A stretch of 64,000 bases of DNA from VXMF01 sp965200705 (GCA_965200705.1 OZ241376.1:1054001-1118000); one strand, 5' to 3'. Positions 33,335 to 42,827 are shown, numbered from the stretch's first letter. Notes: a model not told the origin generated them from the sequence alone. Numbers and translations are program-made.

Positions 33335-34513
33335 CTAGGAGGAGGACCAGGCCTCTAGGTACTTGAGTCCCGTGCCGGTGTTGTAGATCACCAGTTCCTC
33401 GTCAGCGCCTAGGAACCCGGACGCCAAGAGACGCTCGGCGGCCGCCACGCAGGCCGCACCCTCCGGTGCCACGAACAACCCTTCGGACGCGGCGAGGCGA
33501 CGCCCTGCAGCCAGCGTGTCGTGGTCATCGATCGCGATGGCCGTCCCACCGCTCTCGCGCACTGCCGCGAGCACGAGGAAATCGCCAAGCGCCTTGGGAA
33601 CGCGCAGACCGCTCGCGACCGTGCTCGCGTTGTCCCAGAATCTGGACTTCTGTTCGCCGGCTTCCCAGGCACGCACGATCGGTGCGCATCCAGATGCCTG
33701 GACCGCGATCATCTTGGGCCGGTGCGAGCCGATCCAGCCGAGTTCCTCCAGCTCTGCAAACGCCTTCCACATCCCAATGATGCCGACGCCGCCACCCGTG
33801 GGGTAGAAGATTGCGTCCGGCAGACGCCAGCCAAGCTGTTCGGCCAGTTCCAGGCCCATCGTCTTCTTGCCCTCGATCCGGTAGGGCTCCTTTAGGGTCG
33901 AGAGATCGAACCACCCCTCCCGGTCCTTCCGCTCGGCTACGATCCTGCCGCAGTCGCTGATGAGGCCGTCCACGAACGTGACGTTGGCACCCATCACTTC
34001 GCATTCGACCGCATTGGCCTGTGGCACATCCTGCGGCATGAACAGGTGCGCTTCGATGCCGGCCCGCGCTGCGTAGGCAGCGAGCGCACTGGCCGCATTC
34101 CCGGCCGAGGGAGCCGCCATCTTGCGAACGCCGAGCTCCTTGGCCATCGAGACTGCGAGCGCCATGCCTCGAGCCTTGAACGTCCCGGTCGGGTTCGCGC
34201 TCTCGTCCTTGATCCACAGGCGGCGGGAGCCAATCTGCGGACCTAGTCGTGGGATCTGCAGCAGGGGTGTCCAACCCTCCCCGAGGCTGACGATGTTGTC
34301 CGGATCGCTGAGTGGCAGGAGGGGTCCGTAGCGCCAGAGCGACCGCCGGTTCTGAACGAAGGTATCCCGATCCAGGTCGCCTCTGGCCTGTTGCAGGTCG
34401 TAGCGGGCGAGCAGAGGTGCACCCGCAGGCGAGAGACCCTGCAAGATGCCGGCGGGGACCACTTCGCCGGTTCTACTGCACTCCAAGCGGTCTATGAACG
34501 TCGTAGCATGCAA
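33335..34513 (-). CDS. thrC: Threonine synthase
   Basis: The product is 392 residues. PLP enzyme converting O-phosphohomoserine to threonine. The PLP-binding Lys113 is in NPTGTFKARG; substrate and phosphate loops SAGNAASALAAYAARAG and PTGGGVGIIGMWKAF are present, and the N-terminal segment (CSRTGEVVP...LARYDL) is typical of the shorter bacterial type. It appears to head a minus-strand operon thrC - moaD/E fusion - VWFA - suhB. Only ten bases separate its start from the divergent transglycosylase gene, so their promoters must lie inside each other's coding region. Confidence 0.93.
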   Translation of the reverse strand: MHATTFIDRLECSRTGEVVPAGILQGLSPAGAPLLARYDLQQARGDLDRDTFVQNRRSLWRYGPLLPLSDPDNIVSLGEGWTPLLQIPRLGPQIGSRRLWIKDESANPTGTFKARGMALAVSMAKELGVRKMAAPSAGNAASALAAYAARAGIEAHLFMPQDVPQANAVECEVMGANVTFVDGLISDCGRIVAERKDREGWFDLSTLKEPYRIEGKKTMGLELAEQLGWRLPDAIFYPTGGGVGIIGMWKAFAELEELGWIGSHRPKMIAVQASGCAPIVRAWEAGEQKSRFWDNASTVASGLRVPKALGDFLVLAAVRESGGTAIAIDDHDTLAAGRRLAASEGLFVAPEGAACVAAAERLLASGFLGADEELVIYNTGTGLKYLEAWSSS

Positions 34514-34523
34514 CTAGGCAAGT

Positions 34524-35186
34524 ATGGAACACGGTTCGATGGTGCGTCCAATTGGCCTGGTGCTGCTGGCCGCCCTCGCCGCAACTGCCGACACGGCCGT
34601 CCTGCGGAATGGGGCCCGCATTCAGATCGAGCGCCACGAAGTCCGCGGCGATCATGTGCATCTGGTGACGCAGGACGGCGGCTGGATTCGTCTGCCGGCC
34701 AGTTCCGTGGCACGGTTCGAGTCTGAGGATGAACCGCTCGCGCCGCCGGCAAAGCCTGTCGGCGCCGCGGCCCCCACCACTCGTGCGGTGGTCATCGAGA
34801 GTGCCCTGCCCCGCATTGCGGCGGAGGAAGGGATGCCGCTGGCGCTGGTTCGGGCCGTGGCGATCGCGGAGTCCGGCCTGCGCCAAGACGCGGTATCGCC
34901 CAAGGGCGCGATCGGAGTCATGCAGCTGATGCCGTCCACCGCCGGCGAAGTCGGCGTCGACCCGCACCTGCCGGAAGAGAACGTGCGAGGCGGCATCCGC
35001 TACCTCAAGCAGATGCTAGGGCGCTACGACGGCGACGAAGGCCAGATCGTCAAGGCACTCGCCGCCTACAACGCCGGTCCAGGAAGTGTGGACCGGTACG
35101 GCGGCACCCCTCCGTACCCCGAAACCGAGGGCTACGTGGCCAAGGTGATTCGCCTGTTTCTGGAGGGCTCACAGGAGTCGGATTGA
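34524..35186 (+). CDS. Secreted lytic transglycosylase (SLT domain)
   Basis: The product is 220 residues; ATG 34539 is an alternative start closer to the signal peptide (VRPIGLVLLAALAATADTA). A short beta domain of about 60 residues (VLRNGARIQIERHEVRGDHVHLV) precedes the SLT fold. Catalytic Glu116 is in AIAESGLRQDAVSPKGAIG; then come VMQLMPSTA and ALAAYNAGPGSVDRYGG. It cleaves the MurNAc-GlcNAc bond of peptidoglycan, forming anhydro-muropeptides, in the periplasm. Confidence 0.9.
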   Translation: MEHGSMVRPIGLVLLAALAATADTAVLRNGARIQIERHEVRGDHVHLVTQDGGWIRLPASSVARFESEDEPLAPPAKPVGAAAPTTRAVVIESALPRIAAEEGMPLALVRAVAIAESGLRQDAVSPKGAIGVMQLMPSTAGEVGVDPHLPEENVRGGIRYLKQMLGRYDGDEGQIVKALAAYNAGPGSVDRYGGTPPYPETEGYVAKVIRLFLEGSQESD

Positions 35187-35252
35187 CAGGCTGGGACCAG
35201 GCCAAGACTAGCCGCCTATACTCATGGTTGCGGGGCCTGCCCGCTCCATTTC

Positions 35253-36431
35253 ATGAAGCTCCAGACGAAGCTCGTGCATGCCGGCGACCGGCACAAGCTT
35301 GGGCGCTACACGCCGGTCTCGACACCGGTCTACGCGTCATCGAGCTTCTTCTACGACACGTCGGAGGAGCTGGCAGATGTCTTCGCCGACCGCGAGCCTG
35401 GTGAGGTCTACTCGCGGTTGGGCAACCCCAGTTGCAGTGCGCTGGAGGAGCAGATTCTCGCTCTGGAGGGTGGGAGCTGCGCGTACGCCACCGCGTCCGG
35501 CATGGCAGCCGTGCACCTTGCTCTGATGGCCGGACTTCTTGACCGGCGTCAGTCCGTCGTCGCCGCGGATGTGCTCTACGGCGGCAGCCTCGAACTCCTG
35601 GACTCGGTACTCCGGCAGTCGGGCGTCGATGTCCGGTTCTGCGACTTCTGCGACCTCGACGAACTGCGCTCGGCAGTCGACGAGACGCGCCCGGCCCTGC
35701 TGATCACGGAGACGGTCTCCAATCCGTGCCTGCGCGTGGCGGACCTGCGGGAAGTTCGCAAGATCGCCGACGACGCGGGTGCGCTGATGCTCGTCGACAA
35801 CACGTTCAGTCCCATACTCATGCGCCCGATGGATTACGGGGCGGACATGGTCATCCACAGCGCCACGAAGTACATGGGCGGCCACGGCGACGTGCTGGCC
35901 GGCGCTGTCGTCGGCACCGAAGCGCACGCGGAGAGCCTGCGGCAGGTGCAGCGCTGCCTCGGCGGCAACCTCGGGCCGTTCGAGGCGTTTCTGGTGATGC
36001 GCGGCGTCAAGACGCTCGCGCTGCGTATGCGAAAGCACTGTGACAATGCCCGCGCGGTGTTCGAGGGCCTGCGCGGCCATCCGAAGATCGGGCAGCTGAT
36101 CTATCCCGGATCTGCGGACCATCCAGACCATCAGCTGGCCAAGGAGCTGCTTCCTGAGGGTCAATACGGAGGGGCCATCGGCATCGACGTCAAGGGAGGG
36201 GCCGATGGCGCATACGCGTTCCTGGACGCGCTGCAGTTGGCAAAGACCTCCGCCAGCATCGGCGACCTCACGACGCTGGCGCTGCATCCTTCAAGCGCCA
36301 CCCATCGTATGCTCCCTATGGAGGAGCGACTGTCCAGGGGCATCACCGAGGGGCTGGTCCGGCTTTCGGTGGGGGGCGAGCATCCCGACGACATCCTCGC
36401 CGACCTGCGACTGGCCCTGGAGGCAGCATGA
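35253..36431 (+). CDS. Cys/Met metabolism PLP enzyme (cystathionine gamma-synthase/lyase family), copy 1
   Basis: The product is 392 residues. Fold-type I PLP enzyme with Schiff-base Lys206 (VIHSATKYMGGHGD), phosphate and stacking residues YSRLGNPSCSALE and DVLYGGSLELL (Tyr109), and NTFSPILMRPMDYGAD. The family does gamma-replacement or elimination on homoserine esters, cystathionine or methionine; the exact reaction cannot be told by eye. The next gene overlaps by four bases and is a diverged relative, which suggests either two steps of trans-sulfuration or a heteromer. Confidence 0.88.
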   Translation: MKLQTKLVHAGDRHKLGRYTPVSTPVYASSSFFYDTSEELADVFADREPGEVYSRLGNPSCSALEEQILALEGGSCAYATASGMAAVHLALMAGLLDRRQSVVAADVLYGGSLELLDSVLRQSGVDVRFCDFCDLDELRSAVDETRPALLITETVSNPCLRVADLREVRKIADDAGALMLVDNTFSPILMRPMDYGADMVIHSATKYMGGHGDVLAGAVVGTEAHAESLRQVQRCLGGNLGPFEAFLVMRGVKTLALRMRKHCDNARAVFEGLRGHPKIGQLIYPGSADHPDHQLAKELLPEGQYGGAIGIDVKGGADGAYAFLDALQLAKTSASIGDLTTLALHPSSATHRMLPMEERLSRGITEGLVRLSVGGEHPDDILADLRLALEAA

Positions 36432-37630
36432 ACCGGCAGACCCTGGCCATCCACAGCTGCCTGCCCGAAAGCGAGAACGGGCACTTCACGTCGTCAGCGG
36501 CGCCGATCGAGATGTCGGCGAGCTTCCACTACCACGACGCCCGTGACCTGACAGCCGTCGCCAACGGTGAACTGGAGGGATTCGTCTACCAGCGCTATGG
36601 CAACCCGACGGCTGCCATGCTGCAGCGTCAGATGAGCGCGATCGAGGGTGGCGCGACGGCCGTCGCGAGCAGCTCCGGCATGGCCGCCATGCACATGGGA
36701 CTCATGACGGTGCTGCATGAGCGGCCAAGGCTCGTGCTGGGTGCGGACGTGCTGTTCGGTCAGACCTATCAGCTCCTGCAGCTAATGGAGCAGCAGGGGG
36801 TGGACGCCCGGTACGTCGACATGTGCGACCTCGGCCAAGTGGAGAGCGCTCTGGACAGGCACGAGGTCGGGTGCCTGCTGCTGGAGACCGTCTCGAACCC
36901 CTCGCTGCGGGTTGCGCCGCTGGACGACATCTGCAGGTTGGCGAAGGCAAGGGGCGTGCCGGTTCTGGTGGACGCGACCTTCACAACCCCCGTGATGAGC
37001 CGTCCCATCGAGGTCGGGGCTTCGGTCGTCGTCCACAGCGCAACGAAGTACCTGGCCGGTCACGCCGACGTGCTGGGTGGGATCTCGCTGTGCGACGCGG
37101 AGCACAGCGAGTTCATGACGGGCCTTGGCCGACATCTCGGCGCCAATCTAGGCCCGTTCCACTGCTTCCTGACCTCGCGTGGCATCAAGACACTGCCGAT
37201 GCGGTTTGAGGAGCACTGCCGCAACGCCATGCACGTGGCCCGAGTACTGGAAGCCCATCCTCGGGTGGAGCGGGTGCACTATCCGGGACTTGAGAGCCAT
37301 GCGGACAAGCAGGTCGCGGATCGACTCTTCGACTGCGACGCGGACCGCGCCAGGATGTACGGCGGCATGGTCGCGTTCGAGGTGCCCGACGCGGGTCGGT
37401 CGGAAACGTTTCAATTCATGAACCAGCTCCATTTCGTGGTGCGGACACCGAGCCTCGGCGACATCCACTCTCTGATCACCCATCCAGCGACGACGACGCA
37501 CCGCAACCTGAGCCCGAAGAGGCGCGAGCAGCTCGGCATCGGCGAGAACCTGGTCCGGCTCTCGGTCGGCATCGAGGATCGTGACGACATCGCGAACGAC
37601 ATCGTCCAAGCGCTCGAATCGCTGTCGTAG
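36428..37630 (+). CDS. Cys/Met metabolism PLP enzyme, copy 2
   Basis: The product is 400 residues, ATGA-coupled to copy 1. Schiff-base Lys207 (VVHSATKYLAGHAD) and YQRYGNPTAAMLQ are intact. The residue that stacks on the cofactor in most members, a Tyr in the DxxYG motif, is Phe110 here (DVLFGQTYQLL). That change, and the longer N-terminus, separate it from copy 1. It probably works on a related sulfur amino acid, possibly as the lyase partner of copy 1. It converges on the tannase-like gene 11 bases away. Confidence 0.86.
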   Translation: MNRQTLAIHSCLPESENGHFTSSAAPIEMSASFHYHDARDLTAVANGELEGFVYQRYGNPTAAMLQRQMSAIEGGATAVASSSGMAAMHMGLMTVLHERPRLVLGADVLFGQTYQLLQLMEQQGVDARYVDMCDLGQVESALDRHEVGCLLLETVSNPSLRVAPLDDICRLAKARGVPVLVDATFTTPVMSRPIEVGASVVVHSATKYLAGHADVLGGISLCDAEHSEFMTGLGRHLGANLGPFHCFLTSRGIKTLPMRFEEHCRNAMHVARVLEAHPRVERVHYPGLESHADKQVADRLFDCDADRARMYGGMVAFEVPDAGRSETFQFMNQLHFVVRTPSLGDIHSLITHPATTTHRNLSPKRREQLGIGENLVRLSVGIEDRDDIANDIVQALESLS

Positions 37631-37641
37631 CGGGCGCGGAG

Positions 37642-39195
37642 TCAGGGTGCTCGGCAGACAAAGCTGTCCGCTGTGTTGGTGGCGCCCCCTTGGTAGACCG
37701 CTCGCTCCGGGTATACGCAAAGCGGGCGCGACTGTGCGACCGCACCTTCCTTGACCTTCCTTGCCGTGAGGCTCGTCGGCGCCTCGTCCCGCTCGACCCA
37801 GTCCTCGAGAGCGCCGAGCCAGTCCACCCGGTCCGGGCCCGGGCCGCGCGCACAGTGGAATACGCCTGGCATTAGGAACAGTCGCAGGTAGTCGCGCACC
37901 TCGGCGTCTCGGTTCTCGACCTCTTCGAAGTAGTCGATGGAGGCAAGCGCCGTCAGAGCCGCGTCTGACCAGCCGTGCCAGAGCAGCAGCTTGCCGCCCG
38001 CCTTCTTGAAGCCGGACAGGTCTGGGTCGATCGCGTTGAGGACCCGGTCCATGTGCGCAGAGTCCTCGTCGTACCGGTCAAAGTCGTAGGTCGAGTAGTC
38101 TGCGTCCGGATCCCTTGTGATGAAGTACTTCAGTCCTTGCGTGCCGAATGCGAAGTGCAAACTCGGTGCGCCGCTGTTACGGAACAGGTCCGGATTCGGT
38201 CCGGTGACCCAGGACTGCCAAGCGTTCTCGCCGGACTCGCCTCCGAAAGGCAGCCCCGGAAAGATCTGCCCTTGGGAGTTGCGCGGGCCGTCATAGACCG
38301 CCGCAATGGCTTCGCGTTGCCGCACCGTGAGGCAGTCGTCGGCACCCTCCGGGCCCGAGCAGAGTGGCAGGTCGGTCAGCTCGAATCCGCAATCGCGTGG
38401 ATCGTTGAGGAAGCCGTCCTCGACGCCGTCCTCGGCGTCGCAGCGAGCGAGGATGGACGACTCCAGAAGCTGCCGGTTCTGAGGCGTGATGACCGGAGCG
38501 CTCAGGTCGGAAGGATCCGGGTAGATGCGCTGCATGTTGTAGGCGAATGCGGCGAGGATGCCGCTCATGTGGTGCGCCGGTGCGCCCGCAATGATGCCGT
38601 CGAAGTCTTCTGGATATCGCTGGGCCGACATCATCGCCTGCCTCCCGCCGTTGGAGCATCCGTAGAAGTAGGATCTCGCCGCCGCCTTCCCGTAGTACGA
38701 CCGCACGATCGCCTTGGCCGCTTCCGAAGTGCGGTGCACTGCTGCGTAGCCGTAGTTGGCCTGCCGCTCAGGGTGGTGAAGCGCCCAATCAGCCTGCGTG
38801 CCGGAACCCTCGTGGCCCGTGTCGGTCGCCGCCGTGGCGTAGCCGCGGTTGACGGAGAATCGGCCTTGGTAACCGAGGGCCCCGACGAACCCGCCTCCGC
38901 CGCCCATGAGGAACTTGCCGTTCCAGTCGTCCGGCAGCAGGACCTCGAAACGGATCTCCGTCCCGATCACCCCGTCGACCTTGCAGTGCGGGACAGTGGC
39001 GCGAGCGGAGGTGGACGTTACGCCAGCGGGCAGGTTTTCCTTCGGCGCATCCTCGCCCTTCGATGCCTTCGCGCTTTCAATGCGGATGTCGGGGAGCGCC
39101 AAGTGCTGCAGCGCCGCACAGTCCAGCGCGAGGGAGCTTGGCGCCACCGTCAGCGACAAGGCGATCCAGAGTGAGCGAGTGTCTATCCGATCCAT
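37642..39195 (-). CDS. Tannase/feruloyl-esterase-family secreted hydrolase
   Basis: The product is 517 residues with a signal peptide (WIALSLTVAPSSLAL). The alpha/beta-hydrolase nucleophile is in FYGCSNGGRQAMMSAQRYP; the calcium-like loop CDAEDGVEDGFLNDPRDC with its flanking Cys pair and the final MPGVFHCARGPG His are all family marks. Family members split ester bonds of gallate, ferulate or related aromatic acids, and include MHETase-like proteins. Substrate not determined. It is monocistronic. Confidence 0.9.
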   Translation of the reverse strand: MDRIDTRSLWIALSLTVAPSSLALDCAALQHLALPDIRIESAKASKGEDAPKENLPAGVTSTSARATVPHCKVDGVIGTEIRFEVLLPDDWNGKFLMGGGGGFVGALGYQGRFSVNRGYATAATDTGHEGSGTQADWALHHPERQANYGYAAVHRTSEAAKAIVRSYYGKAAARSYFYGCSNGGRQAMMSAQRYPEDFDGIIAGAPAHHMSGILAAFAYNMQRIYPDPSDLSAPVITPQNRQLLESSILARCDAEDGVEDGFLNDPRDCGFELTDLPLCSGPEGADDCLTVRQREAIAAVYDGPRNSQGQIFPGLPFGGESGENAWQSWVTGPNPDLFRNSGAPSLHFAFGTQGLKYFITRDPDADYSTYDFDRYDEDSAHMDRVLNAIDPDLSGFKKAGGKLLLWHGWSDAALTALASIDYFEEVENRDAEVRDYLRLFLMPGVFHCARGPGPDRVDWLGALEDWVERDEAPTSLTARKVKEGAVAQSRPLCVYPERAVYQGGATNTADSFVCRAP

Positions 39196-39358
39196 GGCGA
39201 TCCGTGGTGGCGACCCGCAACAGCTGGCGTGCGGTCCGATCCGGACGAAAGCTTACCACTAGCCCAAGTTCGCCAAGCGAGGAGCGATTTTGGCCGAATT
39301 CGGCGTGTTTTGCGCTGCAAGTCGTTGGTTCTCAATGGCCAGCCTCCCTGAAACCCCC

Positions 39359-39372
39359 AATGCAGTGCCACA
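39359..39372 (+). repeat. 14-bp direct repeat, left copy (AATGCAGTGCCACA)
   Basis: Identical to the copy at 40068-40081 and in the same orientation. The two flank the decayed IS1634-type transposase. They may be part of the original element's end sequence or the scar of a rearrangement. Confidence 0.7.
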
Positions 39373-39399
39373 AAAACTCACAATTCCCTGACTCCCATC

Positions 39400-40060
39400 C
39401 CAGGGCCTGCTCCCGTCGGAGCCTGTTCGTCCGCCGGCCCCCCACTCGCCCCCGTGCCAGGGGCCAGGAGCCCGACTTCACCCAGCGCCTCGTCCGCTCC
39501 GTCCGCTGCGGCTCCAGGGTGCGCCAGCGCACCCTGCGCAACCTCGGCCGCCACGTCGCCCTGCCGCGGGTCGACGTCGACTCCCTGGAGCTGGTCCGCC
39601 CGCGCTCGGTCGGCGTCGAGCACGTCGCCCTGTGGGCCATGCGGCAGCTCCGTCCGCCGCCCCTGCTCTAGGAGCTGGGCCTGTCCGGGCCGCAACGCGA
39701 CGGCGGTGGCCTGGAAGCGGCAGCCGCTGGAGGGCAGCGGGGCGACCCATCCCGGGGTCCACGGCCTGCGCGCCAACAGCGTCGGCTGGGACACCGAGCG
39801 GCTGTGGCGCACCTGCGTGACGCGGACCGACCTGGAGGCCGTCCTCCGCTCCCTCGGGAGCGCACTGGGACTGCGTCCGATCCACCACCGCAGGCCCGCG
39901 CGCAGCGCGGGCCACCTGTGCCTGTCGGCGCTCGCCTGCCAGCTGGTCCAGGTGGTCCGGCAGCGCCTGCGGGCGGGCGGGGAGACGGCCCGCTGGGCGT
40001 GGACGCCTCGCCGGGCGGGGTCCGCAATCTGGCCGTCCAGCCCAGACGACGAAGGAAAAA
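39400..40060 (+). pseudogene. Decayed IS1634-type transposase with internal deletion
   Basis: The start of the protein is visible as VRQRTLRNLGRHVALPR and VDVDSLELVRPRSVGVEHVA, then an in-frame stop at 39667-39669. After a jump that removes the catalytic core, the C-terminal end returns as LWRTCVTRTDLEAVLRSLGS, then LGLRPIHHRRPARSAGHLCL and LVQVVRQRLR. Each block matches, in the right order, IS1634-family transposases as I know them. The region is more GC-rich than its surroundings. The flanks 39196-39358 and 40082-40217 contain no gene. Confidence 0.78.
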
Positions 40061-40067
40061 TGCACCG

Positions 40068-40081
40068 AATGCAGTGCCACA
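40068..40081 (+). repeat. 14-bp direct repeat, right copy (AATGCAGTGCCACA)
   Basis: Right-hand copy of the repeat at 39359-39372, directly after the transposase remnant. Confidence 0.7.
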
Positions 40082-40217
40082 CGCCTGATTCCGCGACCGC
40101 AATGTGCTTATTGCAAATGACTTATGAAATGGAGTGGCAAACATGGGCTAGGGATTGGTGCACTGGCCGTCGGGGCCGCCACTTGACAGCCGAGGCGGCA
40201 TCCCGGAGTCTATGCTC

Positions 40218-41060
40218 ATGACCCGCCGACAGTGGATGATCGCGGCCACGTCCGTCGCCGCCGTGCCCGCCTTCGCAGCCGAGAGCAAGATCGAGAGGGC
40301 CGTGCTGGACAGCATGCTGCCCAAGGATCTGTCGCTGGTCGACCGCTTCAAGCTCGCGCTGGACGTCGGCTTCAAGTCGATGGAAGTACGCGCGGTCGAA
40401 AGCGACAGCGAGGCGCACGCGATCCACGACGCCGCCCAGAAGGCTGGTCTCCGGATCCACTCGGTGATGAACGGGTCGCACTGGAAGTACCCTCTGTCCA
40501 GCCCGGATCCGGCGGAAGTCGCCTCGTGTATCGACGGCATCAAGGCCTCCATGCGCCAGGCGAAGCTGTACGGGGCCGACACCGTCCTACTGGTACCCGC
40601 AGTCGTTCGCGGCGATACGACCTACGAGGAGGCTTGGGAACGCTCTCAGAAGGAGATCAGCAAGCTGATCCCGCTTGCGGAGGAGCACGACGTGATGATC
40701 GGCGTGGAGGAGGTCTGGAACAAGTTCCTACTGACAGCGCGCGACTTCCGGCAATACATCGACGAGTTCAACCACCCCCTGGTCCGAGCCTACTTCGACA
40801 TCGGCAACATCGTGCACTATGCCGTTCCCGAGCACTGGATCGACGAGCTAGGCAGCCGCATTGTGAAGCTGCACCTGAAGGACTACTCGCGCCGCGAGGG
40901 CTTCGTGAACCTCGGCGAGGGCGACGTCAACTGGCCTGCCGTGCGCAAGTCTCTAGCGGCGATCGGATACAATGGCGAGGCCACGGTCGAGCTGAAGGGT
41001 GGCGACCGTGCCTACCTAGAGGATCTGGGCCACCGCGTCGACCGGCTCCTCGGGCTGTAG
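40218..41060 (+). CDS. Exported sugar-phosphate isomerase/epimerase-like TIM-barrel protein (2)
   Basis: The product is 280 residues from ATG 40218, nine bases after GGAG; ATG 40212 is in frame but too close. The N-terminus MTRRQWMIAATSVAAVPAFA is a Tat-like signal. Barrel landmarks: SMEVRAVESD, HSVMNGSHW, LLVPAVV, IGVEEVWN with Glu, AYFDIGN with Asp, KLHLKDY and the final ATVELKGG Glu. The residues match metal ligands of xylose-isomerase-like epimerases. Substrate unknown. A DoxX gene follows after 27 bases and may be cotranscribed. Confidence 0.86.
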   Translation: MTRRQWMIAATSVAAVPAFAAESKIERAVLDSMLPKDLSLVDRFKLALDVGFKSMEVRAVESDSEAHAIHDAAQKAGLRIHSVMNGSHWKYPLSSPDPAEVASCIDGIKASMRQAKLYGADTVLLVPAVVRGDTTYEEAWERSQKEISKLIPLAEEHDVMIGVEEVWNKFLLTARDFRQYIDEFNHPLVRAYFDIGNIVHYAVPEHWIDELGSRIVKLHLKDYSRREGFVNLGEGDVNWPAVRKSLAAIGYNGEATVELKGGDRAYLEDLGHRVDRLLGL

Positions 41061-41087
41061 TCCACCCTGGCAGGTCTTGGAGATTCG

Positions 41088-41471
41088 ATGAACTGGCAAG
41101 GTATCACCTACGCGCTCCTGCGCATCATGACGGCATTCCTGTTCATCCCGCACGGCTACCAGAAGCTGTTCGGCCTCGGTGGCGTTGGACCTCGTGGCGG
41201 TGCGCTTCCCACGACCGCGGCCGTGATCGAGGTTGTTGGTGGCATGATGATCCTGGTCGGCTTCAAGACCCGCTGGGTAGCGTTCGTCTGTTCCGGACTC
41301 ATGGCAGCCGCCTACTTCATAGGGCACGGGTTCGATGCGTTCCTGCCGCTGCTGAACAGGGGCGAGCTGGCGGTTCTCTACTGCTTCGTCTTCCTGCTGT
41401 TCTGGGCTCACGGATCCGGACAGTGGTCAATCGACCAATGCCTAGCGGACCGGCGGAAGGACAGCAACTGA
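41088..41471 (+). CDS. DoxX-family membrane protein
   Basis: The product is 127 residues with four hydrophobic helices: YALLRIMTAFLFIPHGYQKL, AAVIEVVGGMMILVGF, WVAFVCSGLMAAAYFIG and ELAVLYCFVFLLFWAHG. The HGYQKLFGLGG loop after helix one and the E-x2-GG motif in helix two are typical of DoxX. Members sit in quinone- or thiosulfate-related membrane complexes, but most are uncharacterised. It converges on cca with 10 bases between. Confidence 0.85.
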   Translation: MNWQGITYALLRIMTAFLFIPHGYQKLFGLGGVGPRGGALPTTAAVIEVVGGMMILVGFKTRWVAFVCSGLMAAAYFIGHGFDAFLPLLNRGELAVLYCFVFLLFWAHGSGQWSIDQCLADRRKDSN

Positions 41472-41481
41472 TCCATCCGCG

Positions 41482-42792
41482 CTAGTCGGCAGACTCAAGC
41501 GGAAACCTCTCCTTGACCAGCGCGAGAGCGCTGTCGCGGTCAGTCAGTTCACCGTCCAGCTGGAGGTCCTCGACCGTGTCGAGGATTCTGCGGAAAATGG
41601 GACCGGGCGTATATCCCGCCTCCTTGAGGTCCCGCCCCGTCAACAGCGCCACGGGTGCGGCAGACTCCTGCTGAGCCCACGTCTCGCGTTGCTCCTGCGC
41701 GAACTCGTAGTTTTCGAGACTGCCGTGGCTCGACAAGCAGTCCAGCCGGTGCAGCGCCAAGTGGTCCTCGATGTTGTTGGTCTCGAGGAAGTTTCGTAGT
41801 CGGCCGGGCCGCATCTGCTGGAGGTGGATGAAGCGCATGTGGTTCGCGACCAAGGCGACCACCTCGGCCGTGTCCGCCTTCGAGAACCTGAGGCGCCCGC
41901 AAATCCGCCTTACGATCCTGCAGCCTCGCTCGACATGGCCATGGAACCGGATCCGGTCCGTCACAGTCATGGTGTCGGGCTTGCCGATGTCGTGGAGCAG
42001 CACACCCCACGCAAGCGGAACAGACGGCGACTCCAGGCCGTCGAGCATGATCATCGTGTGCGTCCACACATCCCCCTCGGGATGAAACTGTGGAGGCTGC
42101 TCGACGCCTCGGAGCTTGGACACCTCCGGCAGGACGACAGCGAGCAGGCCTGAGGATTCGAGCAGTTCAAAGCCCCGACGCGCTCCGCCTTCGGTCAGGA
42201 TGCGGTTCAGCTCGTCGCGAATCCGCTCAGAGGCGACTGCGCTGACGCCTCGGGCCATAGCCCGGATGCCCGCCAGCGTCCCGGGCTCGATCTCGAATCC
42301 CAGCGAGGCCGCGAATCGCACCGCACGAAGCATGCGCAGCCGATCCTCGTCGAATCGCTGTGCGGGGTCTCCGATCGTGCGAATGACGCGACGCTCCAGA
42401 TCGTCCCTCCCTCCGACGTAGTCCAGGTAGCGATCCTGAATTGGGTCGTGCAGGATCCCGTTGACGGTGAAGTCCCGGCGCAGAACATCCTGACGGGGAC
42501 GGTCGGTGAACACCACGTTGTCGGGACGTCTGCCGTCTCCGTAGCCGCCGTCCCGACGGAAAGTCGCAACCTCCACGAACTTCTGTGGCCCATCGGGCAC
42601 TGCGCACACGCCGTACTCCTTGCCGACGACGCGAGCGTTTGGAAAGAGTGCCACCACTTGGTCCGGGAGCGCACTGGTCGCAACGTCCCAATCCTTGGCC
42701 GGTCGCCCCAACAGGCTGTCCCGTACACAGCCACCCACCGAGTACGCCTTGTGGCCGTGATCGCGGAGGCGGCTGATGACCCTGCGAGACAT
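41482..42792 (-). CDS. cca: CCA tRNA nucleotidyltransferase / poly(A) polymerase family
   Basis: The product is 436 residues from ATG 42792. The class II nucleotidyltransferase core is present: VGGCVRDSLLGRPAKDWDVATSA with the metal-binding D-x-D, RRDFTVNGILHDP and the RFDEDRLRMLRAVRFAASLGF domain. A C-terminal HD domain (VLLHDIGKPDT and further His) adds 2'3'-cyclic phosphodiesterase-type activity, as in multifunctional CCA enzymes. The encoded tRNAs here already carry CCA, so the enzyme would serve repair. It lies 35 bases downstream of the VWFA gene. Confidence 0.92.
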   Translation of the reverse strand: MSRRVISRLRDHGHKAYSVGGCVRDSLLGRPAKDWDVATSALPDQVVALFPNARVVGKEYGVCAVPDGPQKFVEVATFRRDGGYGDGRRPDNVVFTDRPRQDVLRRDFTVNGILHDPIQDRYLDYVGGRDDLERRVIRTIGDPAQRFDEDRLRMLRAVRFAASLGFEIEPGTLAGIRAMARGVSAVASERIRDELNRILTEGGARRGFELLESSGLLAVVLPEVSKLRGVEQPPQFHPEGDVWTHTMIMLDGLESPSVPLAWGVLLHDIGKPDTMTVTDRIRFHGHVERGCRIVRRICGRLRFSKADTAEVVALVANHMRFIHLQQMRPGRLRNFLETNNIEDHLALHRLDCLSSHGSLENYEFAQEQRETWAQQESAAPVALLTGRDLKEAGYTPGPIFRRILDTVEDLQLDGELTDRDSALALVKERFPLESAD

Positions 42793-42827
42793 GGTGCTGC
42801 CAGTTCCCGCCGGCCCCGGGCGACGGT

